The notes beneath the pieces are model-generated. The model was not told the DNA's origin. It was given only the letters and a program-made list of their open reading frames with translations, and searched no databases. Position numbers and translations under genes: made by a program. Of a stretch of DNA of 42,785 nucleotides, positions 9,520-18,792 are shown one piece after another. This stretch comes from Spirochaetales bacterium Spiro_03. GTDB taxonomy: Bacteria; Spirochaetota; Spirochaetia; Sphaerochaetales; Sphaerochaetaceae. The stretch covers positions 1 through 42,785 of the forward strand of contig LVBE01000085.1 in NCBI GenBank assembly GCA_001603105.1, in the 5' to 3' direction. Positions within the stretch are counted from its first letter, which is position 1, and every line of letters starts with the position of its first letter.

Positions 9520-11112
9520 TCATTCATCGGACGGCTCGATGCCGTCGGCTATCAACTTATACTCGATGCTATCACTTAAGGCAAACCAGCTCGCCTCGAT
9601 GATGTCCCGGCTCACCCCGATCGTCGACCAGGTGTTGACCCCGTCGGTCGATTCGATGAGGACACGGACCTTGCTCGCCGTAGCTCCTGCGCTGTCCAGC
9701 ACCCGCACCTTGTAGTCGGTCAGGTGTACGCTCTTCAGACTCGGGTAGAACTGCTCCAATACCTTGCGCAGCGCCTTGTCCAGTGCGTTGACCGGCCCCT
9801 CTCCCTCAGCGGCGGTGATGGCGCTCTCTCCGGCGACCTTGACCTTGACCACCACGGCGTGGCTGGCATCGCTGAGCAAGTCGACATACGGGCTCGATCC
9901 GATGGTCTGGTAGTGCACAAGGCTGAAGTACGGCTTGTACATGTTCAGGTGTCGACGGATGACCAGGTCAAAGGAGGATTCAGCACCCTCGAACTGGTAG
10001 CCCTCAGCCTCAAGGCGCTTGAGCTCATCCATCAGGCTGACGGTCACCGGGTCATCCTTGTCCAGGTGCGGGGCGACGCGGGCGATGCGCTTGAGCATCA
10101 AGGCGCGCCCGGCGACTTCGCTCATCAATAGCCGCCGTTCATTGCCGACCGTCGCCGGATCGATATGTTCGAACGAGTGGGGATTCTTCTGCACCCCATC
10201 GATGTGCATCCCGCCCTTGTGGGCAAAGGCGCTGCGCCCGACAAATGGGGTGCGCCCGCTGATGCGCACATTGCTGATCTCAGCGACCTTGCGGCTGATG
10301 CGCGTCAACTGCTCCAAGTTTTCGCCATTGAGGCAGCGTATGCCCATCTTCGTCTCAAGGATTGCGATGATCGAACTGAGGTTGGCGTTGCCGCAGCGCT
10401 CTCCGAAGCCGAGCAGCGTCCCCTGCACCTGTGTCGCCCCACCCTCGATCGCCGCGATCGAGGAGGCGACGCCGCAGCCGATGTCGTCGTGGGCATGCAC
10501 CCCGATCTCGACGGAGGGAAAGCGCCTCTTCGTCTCTTCGGTGATCGCCCGTACCCGGCTCGGGAGCATCCCCCCCCTCGTCTCACAGAGGATCAGGGCA
10601 GAAGCGCCACCTCTCAATGCCGCCTCAAGTGTCTTGAGGGCGTAGTCAGCGTTTGCCTCGTAGCCATCGTAGTAGTGCTCGGCATCGAAGAAGACTGCGC
10701 TGCCACCTTGTGTGATGAAGCGCACCGAATCCTCGATCATCGCCAAGTTCTCCTCAAGCGTCGTCTTGATGATGTCGGTGACGTGAAAGTCCCAGCTCTT
10801 GCCGAAGATCGATACGACCTTCGTTTGGGCCTTGGTGAGGCTGATGAGGTTGGCGTCCTCGCTCGCCTCGATCCCTTTGCGCCGTGTCGAGCCGAAGGCT
10901 ACGATCGTAGCGTGCTTCAGCTCTAGGCGCTTGGCCTCCTCGAAGAACTCAAGGTCCTTGGGGTTTGAGCCCGGGTTTCCGGCCTCGATGTAGGAGATGC
11001 CCAGACTATCGAGGCTCTGGACGATCTTCAGCTTGTCGGAGACCGAGAAGCTGATACCCTCGCCCTGGCTGCCATCGCGCAGTGTTGAGTCAAAGATCGC
11101 GACCCTAGCCAT
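9520..11112 (-). CDS. cimA: (R)-citramalate synthase
   Basis: This DRE-TIM metallolyase condenses acetyl-CoA with pyruvate to give citramalate, the first step of the threonine-independent isoleucine route. It starts 'MARVAIFDSTLRDGSQGEG', where the SQGEG variant is typical of CimA; LeuA here has EQAPG. Further features are metal-binding 'GVHAHDDIGCGVA', 'LGFGERCGNANL', and 'FAHKGGMHIDGV' where LeuA has 'FAHESGIHQHG'. The C-terminal LeuA-dimer regulatory domain follows from about residue 380. The ATG at 11112 has AGGAGG 6 bases upstream; the track start at 11163 lies inside leuA. Its first 8 bases overlap the leuA end. Length 530 fits the family. Confidence 0.92.
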   Translation of the reverse strand: MARVAIFDSTLRDGSQGEGISFSVSDKLKIVQSLDSLGISYIEAGNPGSNPKDLEFFEEAKRLELKHATIVAFGSTRRKGIEASEDANLISLTKAQTKVVSIFGKSWDFHVTDIIKTTLEENLAMIEDSVRFITQGGSAVFFDAEHYYDGYEANADYALKTLEAALRGGASALILCETRGGMLPSRVRAITEETKRRFPSVEIGVHAHDDIGCGVASSIAAIEGGATQVQGTLLGFGERCGNANLSSIIAILETKMGIRCLNGENLEQLTRISRKVAEISNVRISGRTPFVGRSAFAHKGGMHIDGVQKNPHSFEHIDPATVGNERRLLMSEVAGRALMLKRIARVAPHLDKDDPVTVSLMDELKRLEAEGYQFEGAESSFDLVIRRHLNMYKPYFSLVHYQTIGSSPYVDLLSDASHAVVVKVKVAGESAITAAEGEGPVNALDKALRKVLEQFYPSLKSVHLTDYKVRVLDSAGATASKVRVLIESTDGVNTWSTIGVSRDIIEASWFALSDSIEYKLIADGIEPSDE

Positions 11113-12718
11113 CGATGGCCTCCTTCTTCTTGTCGGAGTGGGAACTGAGCATGTCATTTGCAAAATTCGGAGCCGATGTCGGTTTCACTGAACCGCTACG
11201 GGAGAGCGAGGCCTCGTCGAGCATCCGGTTCACAGCGGCAAGGCAGCTGAGGATCGAGGCTTCGATGACATCGGTCGACACACCCCGGCCACGGTAGATG
11301 CCGTGCCCGTCGCTGATCTTCACAAAGACCTCTCCGAGTGCGTCGCGATGCTCGGTCACCGCCTGCAGTGTGTAATCCTCCAAGCTGAAGGGGTGGCGGA
11401 TGATCTTCTCCACTGCCCTGAGGCTTGCGTAGACCGGCCCGGTGCCACGCGCGACCTCCTGGTACTTCTTATCGCCCTTGCGCAGCGTCACGCACGCGGT
11501 CGAGGTCATCAGGTTGCCGCTGTTGACGACGAAGTTGTCCAGCTCCCAAACCACCGGGGAGGTTTGGGTGGTGCTCTCCACCAAGGCGATGAGGTCGCGG
11601 TCGCCGACGGTTTTCTTGCGGTCAGCGAGGTTCTTGAACTCAGCAAAGAGGCTCTTCACCTCCTCCTTGGTCAGTGTGTAGCCAAGCTCGACAAGCCGCT
11701 TCTCAAAGGCGTGCATCCCGCTATGCTTGCCCAGCACGAAGCTGGTGGTCATCACCCCAACACTCTCGGGGGTCATGATCTCATAGGTGAGGCTGTTGGC
11801 CATCATGCCGTGCTGGTGGATCCCACTCTCATGGGCGAAGGCGTTCGCTCCGACGATCGCCTTGCTCGGATTGGCCTTGATGCCGGTGATCTGGCCCAAG
11901 AGCCGGGCACTTTTGGTGATCTCCTCGGTCTTCAGCGCATAGGTAAAGGGCAGTTCGTCGCTTCGGGTCCGGATGGCCATCGCCACCTCCTCGATAGCGG
12001 CGTTGCCTGCCCGCTCTCCGATGCCGCAGAGCGTGCCCTCGATCTGCCGAGCTCCGGCTTTCAGCCCGGCGAGGCTGTTGGCCACCGCAAGGCCCAAGTC
12101 GTTGTGACAGTGCACCGCGATGATCGCCCGGTCGATGTTCGCCACCCGCTTCATCACCGTCCCCACCATCCGCTTCATGTCCTCAGGCAGGGCGTAGCCG
12201 ACGGTATCGGGCAGGTTGACGACACTCGCCCCCGCGTCGATGACTGCCTCAACCACCTCACAGAGGAAGTCCAAGTCGGTTCGGGTGGCATCCTCTGCCG
12301 AGAACTCCACCTCACCGCAGAGATTGCGCGCATAGCGCACCATCTCTGTCGCTTGCATAAGCGCCTGCGACCGGCTCATCTTCAGCTTATACTGCAAGTG
12401 TAGGTCACTGGTGGCCAAAAAGGTGTGGATCCGAGGGCGCTTGGCTCCCTTCACCGCTTGCCATGCTGCGTCAATGTCCTTCTTCAGCGCCCGTGAGAGG
12501 CTGGCCACCGCCGTCTCCTTCAGGATAGCGGCAATGGCCTGGACGGAGGAGAAATCCCCCTCAGATGCTATGGCAAAGCCTGCCTCCAGCACATCCACGC
12601 CGAGGGCTTCAAGCTGTAGGGCCATGCGAACTTTCTCATCGAGGTTCATTGAGTAGCCCGGTGCCTGCTCGCCATCACGCAGCGTGGTGTCAAAGATGTA
12701 GATCCTGTTCTCTTCCAT
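11105..12718 (-). CDS. leuA: 2-isopropylmalate synthase
   Basis: This is the first committed enzyme of leucine synthesis, condensing acetyl-CoA with 2-oxoisovalerate. Seen are 'IFDTTLRDGEQAPGYSMN' (catalytic Arg/Asp), 'VHCHNDLGLAVANSLAG' (metal histidines), 'GIGERAGNAAIEEV' and 'NAFAHESGIHQHGMM'. The C-terminal regulatory LeuA dimer domain ends with a Ser/Lys-rich tail 'SSHSDKKKEAIDG'. The track start is ATG 12724; ATG 12718 is slightly better spaced from GGGGGG. The product is 537 residues. It lies about 20 bases after ilvC and overlaps cimA by 8 bases. Confidence 0.95.
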   Translation of the reverse strand: MEENRIYIFDTTLRDGEQAPGYSMNLDEKVRMALQLEALGVDVLEAGFAIASEGDFSSVQAIAAILKETAVASLSRALKKDIDAAWQAVKGAKRPRIHTFLATSDLHLQYKLKMSRSQALMQATEMVRYARNLCGEVEFSAEDATRTDLDFLCEVVEAVIDAGASVVNLPDTVGYALPEDMKRMVGTVMKRVANIDRAIIAVHCHNDLGLAVANSLAGLKAGARQIEGTLCGIGERAGNAAIEEVAMAIRTRSDELPFTYALKTEEITKSARLLGQITGIKANPSKAIVGANAFAHESGIHQHGMMANSLTYEIMTPESVGVMTTSFVLGKHSGMHAFEKRLVELGYTLTKEEVKSLFAEFKNLADRKKTVGDRDLIALVESTTQTSPVVWELDNFVVNSGNLMTSTACVTLRKGDKKYQEVARGTGPVYASLRAVEKIIRHPFSLEDYTLQAVTEHRDALGEVFVKISDGHGIYRGRGVSTDVIEASILSCLAAVNRMLDEASLSRSGSVKPTSAPNFANDMLSSHSDKKKEAIDG

Positions 12719-12738
12719 AGTCATCCCCCCATCGGTGG

Positions 12739-14297
<1,559 letters not shown>

Positions 14298-14320
14298 CGT
14301 AATTGTCCGCTCCTTTGGGT

Positions 14321-14387
14321 ATAAGAATAAGAACCCCGGTATCGGGGAACTTGTACCACGGCCCATGTAGGTATACTACAGCCGTGG
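14321..14387 (-). terminator. Attenuator hairpins (antiterminator and terminator) of the ilv-leu operon
   Basis: Read on the minus strand, directly after the leader peptide stop, CCACGGC (14387-14381) pairs with GCCGTGG (14362-14356), with an inner TGTAG/CTACA stem. The 3' arm CCGTGGTA (14360-14353) can instead pair with TACCGGGG (14341-14334): seven of eight positions including one U-G pair. That alternative hairpin, with a nested CCCCG/CGGGG stem, is followed by the U-rich TTCTTATTCTTAT. The two folds are mutually exclusive, as in segments 2:3 and 3:4 of classical attenuators. The stop codon abuts segment 2. The folding is by eye. Confidence 0.7.
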
Positions 14388-14504
14388 TCAGAGAATAATT
14401 AGAATAAGAAGGCTAAGTAGGCAGGAAAGCAGGATTGAGGATGCCGAGGTGATGATCCCTCTGGTCTCTGGTGTCTCTGTGGTGTAGGTGCTGGGCGCTC
14501 TCAC
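14388..14504 (-). CDS. Leu/Ile-rich leader peptide of the ilv-leu operon (attenuator ORF)
   Basis: This 38-codon ORF is below the length limit of the supplied track. It starts with GTG 14504, has GAGGAG 6 bases upstream (14516-14511), and ends with TGA at 14390-14388. The peptide reads VRAPSTYTTETPETRG then IITSASSILLSC and LLSLLILIIL. It contains 8 Leu and 6 Ile, and 9 of the last 10 residues are Leu or Ile. No Val codon follows the start. By analogy with enterobacterial IlvL/LeuL, ribosome stalling on this run during Leu or Ile shortage would allow an antiterminator to form. Promoter, SD, regulatory codons, stop and hairpins are all in the expected order. Confidence 0.8.
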   Translation of the reverse strand: MRAPSTYTTETPETRGIITSASSILLSCLLSLLILIIL

Positions 14505-14541
14505 AGTGCTCTCCTCAAGACGGTTCGACGACCGTTTCCTG

Positions 14542-14571
14542 TTTTTAGCCCTCTTTTACCCCTGTTGTCAA
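14542..14571 (-). promoter_or_regulatory. Promoter of the ilv-leu operon
   Basis: The minus strand shows a perfect -35 TTGACA (14571-14566), an 18-base spacer and a -10 TAAAAA (14547-14542). Transcription would begin near 14535, giving a leader of about 240 nucleotides that holds a small ACGGT/ACCGT hairpin, the leader peptide and the attenuator. The rest of the 14298-14747 gap between ilvN and the kinase holds only the kinase promoter candidate. Confidence 0.65.
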
Positions 14572-14712
14572 CCCCTTATGCAAAAAAGTGTATGAATATG
14601 CAATGAAATACCCCTTTGAGCGCTCTTCTTGACAACATCGTGGCCCGGACAGGCGAATATTCACGTTCATTTGCCAAGTTCGGTACAAAACAGAGCTCTG
14701 TCGGCAAGATTC

Positions 14713-14741
14713 TTGTCCCCATCGTGCTTTGGCGGTACACT
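14713..14741 (+). promoter_or_regulatory. Candidate promoter of the two-component genes, possibly giving a leaderless mRNA
   Basis: TTGTCC, 17 bases, then TACACT preceded by CGG. Only six bases (cgcagt) separate the -10 from the ATG at 14748, so the first transcribed base could be the A of ATG. No Shine-Dalgarno is present before that ATG. Each hexamer matches consensus at four of six positions. Confidence 0.4.
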
Positions 14742-14747
14742 CGCAGT

Positions 14748-16520
14748 ATGATCAAAGCCAGGATCCCCAGACGACGGCACACTCTGTTTGGCCGTCTCTT
14801 CATCTACTTTCTCATCGTCCTCATCGTCCCGCTAGGCCTCTTTGGCACCTACTATGCGGCCCTTGGGGGGCGAGGACAGGAGCGCTATGTAGCCAACCAG
14901 ACGATGAATTTGGTCAGTTCTGACGCGGCAAAGGTCTCGCGGATCCTTGAGGAGTACCGCCACAAGGCATACCTGATCTCCACCGATGCCCTGGTCGTCT
15001 CCACCGTCGCCCGCGACCGTCTCGACGGGGACTCCGAACTGAGCAGCAACCTCTACCAGCTGCTCTTCAGCGTGATGAAGGGCGATACCTACCTCGCCAG
15101 TGTCAGCATTGTCAGCAACAGCGGGAGGGTGCGCCTCTCCACCCACACCTTCCCCAATGTCTATGACCTACGCTACCACGGCAATAATTGGGATATGAAC
15201 TCAGTCATCGTCCAGCACGCCGACCTCAGTCCCACCGCCTCCATCATCTCCATCAGGGGACACCGGACAGCAGAGAATGGCAGGCAAGTCGTGGCCACGA
15301 TCCTGAGGCGGATCTACGACGAGCAAGGGGTTAACCTCGGCTATCTGATCCTTGACATCTACGCCGAGGCGCTATCATCCCACATCAATGCCGAACGGAT
15401 CCTCACCGACGTGTTGATCTTCGACAACCAAGCCTTCTATGCCACCAGCTTGGTGCACACTGACCGCTACGGGACCTTCGACCTCTTTCCCGCCCTCCTG
15501 AGCCTGAAGGGAGACTACAGCCCACGGGTCGTCGCTACCGGCTCCTCCTTGATGGCCATCACCCCACTGAATGGCACCTCGTTATTTTTGGCTGGAACGA
15601 TCAGCGCAGGGCCGGTGCGCCAGAGCCTGGATCGGATGCTCATCGTCATCGTGGCGACGATGGCCATCGGGACGTTGCTCGCCGTCGGCCTCGCCCTCCT
15701 CTTCAGCCGCGCCATAGCCACCCCGATCTCCACGCTCGCCAGCCGGATGGGCGAGGTGGAACGGGGCAATCTGCAGATCCACCGCATCAAGAGTAAAATC
15801 GACGAGTTCGCACTCCTGGAGCAGTCCTTCAACGTCATGGTCACCCAGATCGTCAACCTTCTTGACTTGACGCGGGAGGAGCAGAAGAAGCTCTCCGATG
15901 CCGAGCGCAAAGCCCTTGAGAGCCAGATGAACCCCCACTTCCTCTTCAATACCCTCAATACCATCAAGGCGTTGGCACGCCTGCATGGCGAAGAGGAGAT
16001 CTACACCATCACCGTCAAGCTCGGAAAATTGCTGCGTTCGACGATCGACAACCATGACAGTGAATCCACCCTCGCCGAATCGATGGCACTCATCGACAGC
16101 TACCTGACGATCCAGAAACTACGCTTCGGCGACAAGCTACACACCCAGATATACCTTGACCCATCCTTGAAGGATGTGAAGACCCCCAAGCTCATCATCC
16201 AACCCTTGGTGGAGAACTCGATCATCCACGGCCTGGAGCCGAAGATCGGCCACTGGTGGCTCTCTGTTCGCATTGAGCACATCGACGACCGTGTGGTGAT
16301 CACCATCGAGGACAACGGGGTAGGATTTGCCGACCAAACGCTGGCCGACCGCCTCGATGAGCTTGCCAACTCAGGACACGTTGGAGTATATAATGTATAC
16401 CGTAGGTTGACCCTCACCTATGGCGATACCTTGGAGTTTTCCATCAAGAGCAGAGCTGGAGAAGGGACGGTGGTGAGGATTTCCTTTCCTGCGGAAGGGA
16501 CAGAGAGGAGCAGTGGATGA
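14748..16520 (+). CDS. YesM-type sensor histidine kinase
   Basis: This membrane kinase is of the LytS/YesM (His_kinase, PF06580) type. After a basic N-terminus ('RIPRRR'), TM1 covers about residues 17-37, an extracytoplasmic sensor of about 255 residues follows, TM2 is near 297-320, and a HAMP linker leads to the H-box 'ESQMNPHFLFNTLNTIKAL' with the phosphorylated His near residue 398. The ATPase part shows 'PLVENSIIHGLEPK' and 'EDNGVGF'. The track start at 14616 adds 44 residues with no SD and crosses promoter-like sequence, so ATG 14748 (590 residues) is chosen. The stop overlaps the response regulator gene (ATGA). Kinases of this type usually sense carbohydrate status; the neighbouring sugar importer fits. 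Confidence 0.92.
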   Translation: MIKARIPRRRHTLFGRLFIYFLIVLIVPLGLFGTYYAALGGRGQERYVANQTMNLVSSDAAKVSRILEEYRHKAYLISTDALVVSTVARDRLDGDSELSSNLYQLLFSVMKGDTYLASVSIVSNSGRVRLSTHTFPNVYDLRYHGNNWDMNSVIVQHADLSPTASIISIRGHRTAENGRQVVATILRRIYDEQGVNLGYLILDIYAEALSSHINAERILTDVLIFDNQAFYATSLVHTDRYGTFDLFPALLSLKGDYSPRVVATGSSLMAITPLNGTSLFLAGTISAGPVRQSLDRMLIVIVATMAIGTLLAVGLALLFSRAIATPISTLASRMGEVERGNLQIHRIKSKIDEFALLEQSFNVMVTQIVNLLDLTREEQKKLSDAERKALESQMNPHFLFNTLNTIKALARLHGEEEIYTITVKLGKLLRSTIDNHDSESTLAESMALIDSYLTIQKLRFGDKLHTQIYLDPSLKDVKTPKLIIQPLVENSIIHGLEPKIGHWWLSVRIEHIDDRVVITIEDNGVGFADQTLADRLDELANSGHVGVYNVYRRLTLTYGDTLEFSIKSRAGEGTVVRISFPAEGTERSSG

Positions 16521-17305
16521 GCTATACCGTAGTGTTTGTCGAGGATGAGCAGATCGTCCGCAAGGAGATTGTCGCCTCGGTGCGCTGGGATCTCTTGGGC
16601 CTGAAACTAGTGGGTACCGCAGCCGACGGCAAAGAAGGAGAAGAGATGATCAAGGCCCTGGAGCCGGACATCGTCATCACCGATATCCGCCTGCCCGCTC
16701 AAAGTGGCTTGGAGATGCTCGCCGCCTGTCCGGTCAACCATGCCATCATCCTTACCGGCCACACCGACTTCTCCTACATGAAGCAAGCCATCCGCCTCGG
16801 TGTCTTCGACTACCTGCTCAAGCCAGTCGATGACGAGGAGTTGGAGGAGACACTCGCCCTCCTGGTCAAGAAGATCCAGGAGGAGGAGAGCGATGTCGAG
16901 CAGCTGAGAAAGCGAGCTGGCACCCACAATGAGTTGATCCCGCTGCCCAGGAACGTGGGAAACCACGTCATCGATGCCACGATCACCTACATTGGGGCGA
17001 ACTATGCAAACCCAGTTGGACTACAGGAGGCGGCATCGTATCTTGAGCTGTCGGAGAGCCACCTCTCGCGCCTCTTCAAGGAGGTCACTGGCTTGAACTT
17101 CCTTCAGTACCTGAATGCGTGGAGGATCAACAAGAGCGTCGCGCTGATGGCCAACCCGACGAAGAACATCGCCGAGGTCGCCCTCGCCTGCGGCTTCCCT
17201 ACCCCTGGGTACTTCGCCAAGATCTTCAAACGCTTCACCGGTAAGACCCCTACCCAGTTCCGTGACGAAGGGGGTACCCTAGAGGGCCAATGGGGCGAAG
17301 GCTGA
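16517..17305 (+). CDS. YesN-type response regulator (REC plus AraC HTH)
   Basis: The receiver domain has the acidic pair in 'VEDEQ', the phospho-acceptor Asp56 in 'ITDIRLPAQSG', and the conserved Lys in 'DYLLKPVDDEEL'. A short linker (about 120-155) leads to two AraC-type helix-turn-helix units, 'LQEAASYLELSESHLSRLFKE' and 'IAEVALACGFPTPGYFAKIFKR', ending 'GKTPTQFRDE'. It is translationally coupled to the kinase by ATGA. Family members activate transcription of sugar uptake genes; the CUT1 importer at 17934-21101 is the obvious candidate target, which is inference. Its 3' end overlaps the convergent HAD gene by 27 bases. Confidence 0.93.
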   Translation: MSYTVVFVEDEQIVRKEIVASVRWDLLGLKLVGTAADGKEGEEMIKALEPDIVITDIRLPAQSGLEMLAACPVNHAIILTGHTDFSYMKQAIRLGVFDYLLKPVDDEELEETLALLVKKIQEEESDVEQLRKRAGTHNELIPLPRNVGNHVIDATITYIGANYANPVGLQEAASYLELSESHLSRLFKEVTGLNFLQYLNAWRINKSVALMANPTKNIAEVALACGFPTPGYFAKIFKRFTGKTPTQFRDEGGTLEGQWGEG

Positions 17306-17932
17306 CTCAAGGCGCTCGCTCGCACTGATATGCTCCTCGTCGCGATAGAGCAGGCTGGCAATGCCCATCGCCCTGCTGGCGGCGACATTCTCCGCTGTGT
17401 CATCGATGAAGTATGCCTCACTTACATCACAGCCCTCAGCGTTGAGGATCAAGTGCCAGAAGCGCTCCTTGGGCTTTGCAGCGTTGAGCAGGTGGCTTGC
17501 GTACGTCGCATCAAAGAGGTCTAGAACTCCCATCTGACGCATGATCTGCCAATGGCTGTCAAAGGTATTGGAGGCACAGACAACCCGCTTTCCTCTCTGC
17601 CTCAGCGCCTTGATGAGGGTGACCACCTCGTCGTTGAGGCGAGGGCGAAAGGCAGTGGCAAAGGGGTTGTCCGATACCGTAAGAGCGTGGTGGTCACACA
17701 GGCGCCGCCAATAGGCGTCTTCGGCGATGAAGCCCTCCATCAGGGGAAATTCATAGTGGCGGTAGTCGATCTTCAGCTGGACCGGATCGAGGCCAAAGCG
17801 GGCGGCGATGGCATCGAGCATCGCAATGTCCTTGACCACGACACCGCCGAGGTCAAAGAGAAAGAGCGAGGTCTGAGAGCCGATTCGATCATCGTGCCAC
17901 GTCGGCCGAGCTGTTGCGATGTGGTCGTGCAT
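17279..17932 (-). CDS. HAD superfamily hydrolase (HAD-IA)
   Basis: HAD motif I is 'FLFDLGGVVVKD'. This has the nucleophile Asp, but the second position of D-x-D is Gly, as in the YihX/epoxide-hydrolase-like group. Motif II is 'VVCASNTFD', motif III 'AAKPKERFW', and motif IV 'AYFIDDTAENV'. It is probably a phosphatase for a small sugar phosphate, similar to YihX (alpha-glucose-1-phosphatase). ATG 17932 is preferred over the track's 17953 because AAAGGG lies just upstream and the stop of the permease gene is one base away. It is the last gene of the sugar importer operon, so its substrate may derive from the imported sugar. It overlaps the response regulator 3' end by 27 bases. Confidence 0.85.
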   Translation of the reverse strand: MHDHIATARPTWHDDRIGSQTSLFLFDLGGVVVKDIAMLDAIAARFGLDPVQLKIDYRHYEFPLMEGFIAEDAYWRRLCDHHALTVSDNPFATAFRPRLNDEVVTLIKALRQRGKRVVCASNTFDSHWQIMRQMGVLDLFDATYASHLLNAAKPKERFWHLILNAEGCDVSEAYFIDDTAENVAASRAMGIASLLYRDEEHISASERLESAFAPLAL

Positions 17933-17933
17933 G

Positions 17934-18782
17934 CTAACCCTTTCGTGACTCATAGACCGCCGCTCCCCCGAGGAAGTACTTGGTCAAGCTCATGAAGAGG
18001 ATGAACATCGGCAGGCTGGCTATGAGAGCTGCTGCCATCATCGCTCCCTCATCGGTGTACTTCTCGTCAGCGAACATCGAGATGTACTGGGGGATCGTCT
18101 TCATCTTCTCGTTCTGGCTGACCAACAGCGGCCACAACAGGTTATCCCATTGGCTGCGGAAAGCGAGGATCGAGAGCGTTGCGATGACTGGTTTGCAGTT
18201 GGGCAGCACGATCTTGGCGTAGATGCCGAACTCCCCCATCCCGTCGACGCGGGCTGCGTCAAGGAACTCAGTGGGGAAGGTCGTCAGGTACTGGCGCATC
18301 TGGAAGATGCCGAAGGCGCTGACGAGGAAGGGCAAGATCAATCCTAGGTAGGTGTTCTGGATCCTCAGCAGCATGACCACCATGTACAGCGGGATCATGA
18401 TTGTCTCAAACGGGATCATCATCGTCCCCATGATCATCATGAAGACGGTATTGCGCCCGCGGAAGTTGAACTTGGCAAGTCCATAGCCAGTCAGTGATGC
18501 AAGTCCGACCGTAGTCACAGCAACCGTCGAGCTGACGATGAGGCTGTTGAGGATATTGCGCAGGTACATATAGTTGTTGTCGGTCCCCTTGATGGCCTTA
18601 GTGAAGTTCGGCCAGTGGATTCCCTCCGGGATCCAGGAGAACGGCATCCGTAGGATCTGACGGCTGGTCATCATTGAACTGACGACCATGAAGAGGATTG
18701 GCACCAAGGTAAAGAGAAGCATGATGCCCAACACCGCCCACACCAGTGTGTTCTTCAGTATCTGTCTTCGTTCGATCAACAT
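17934..18782 (-). CDS. CUT1 sugar ABC transporter permease, MalG/UgpE-like
   Basis: This inner-membrane permease has about six transmembrane segments and the cytoplasmic EAA loop 'EFLDAARVDGMGEFGIYAKIVLPNCKP', which contacts the ATPase. The C-terminus 'KYFLGGAAVYESRKG' is typical of the MalG-like subunit. The track begins at ATG 18785; the second ATG 18782 has better spacing (5 bases) from GAGGAGG. It follows its partner permease by about 10 bases. No ATPase gene is present in the operon, so a shared MsmK/UgpC-like ATPase encoded elsewhere is expected. Confidence 0.93.
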   Translation of the reverse strand: MLIERRQILKNTLVWAVLGIMLLFTLVPILFMVVSSMMTSRQILRMPFSWIPEGIHWPNFTKAIKGTDNNYMYLRNILNSLIVSSTVAVTTVGLASLTGYGLAKFNFRGRNTVFMMIMGTMMIPFETIMIPLYMVVMLLRIQNTYLGLILPFLVSAFGIFQMRQYLTTFPTEFLDAARVDGMGEFGIYAKIVLPNCKPVIATLSILAFRSQWDNLLWPLLVSQNEKMKTIPQYISMFADEKYTDEGAMMAAALIASLPMFILFMSLTKYFLGGAAVYESRKG

Positions 18783-18792
18783 CATCGCCTCC

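Noticed and set aside
11303-12403. 366-residue plus-strand ORF opposite leuA
   Set aside because: His/Asp/Leu-rich antisense translation typical of GC-rich shadows; leuA is certain on the other strand.
14298-14540. T-box riboswitch before ilvN
   Set aside because: A TGGTAC is present in the hairpin region, but the T-box consensus (GGNACCGCG), stem I and specifier loop are not seen; the SD-preceded Leu/Ile-rich ORF explains the leader better.
14628-14660. TTGACA upstream of the kinase as its -35 box
   Set aside because: No -10 hexamer lies 16-18 bases downstream; the nearest AT-rich hexamer is about 20 bases away.
14616-14747. N-terminal extension of the histidine kinase from the ORF track
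   Set aside because: There is no SD, the residues do not look like a kinase N-terminus, and the extension runs through promoter-like sequence; the ATG at 14748 directly precedes a basic segment and TM1.
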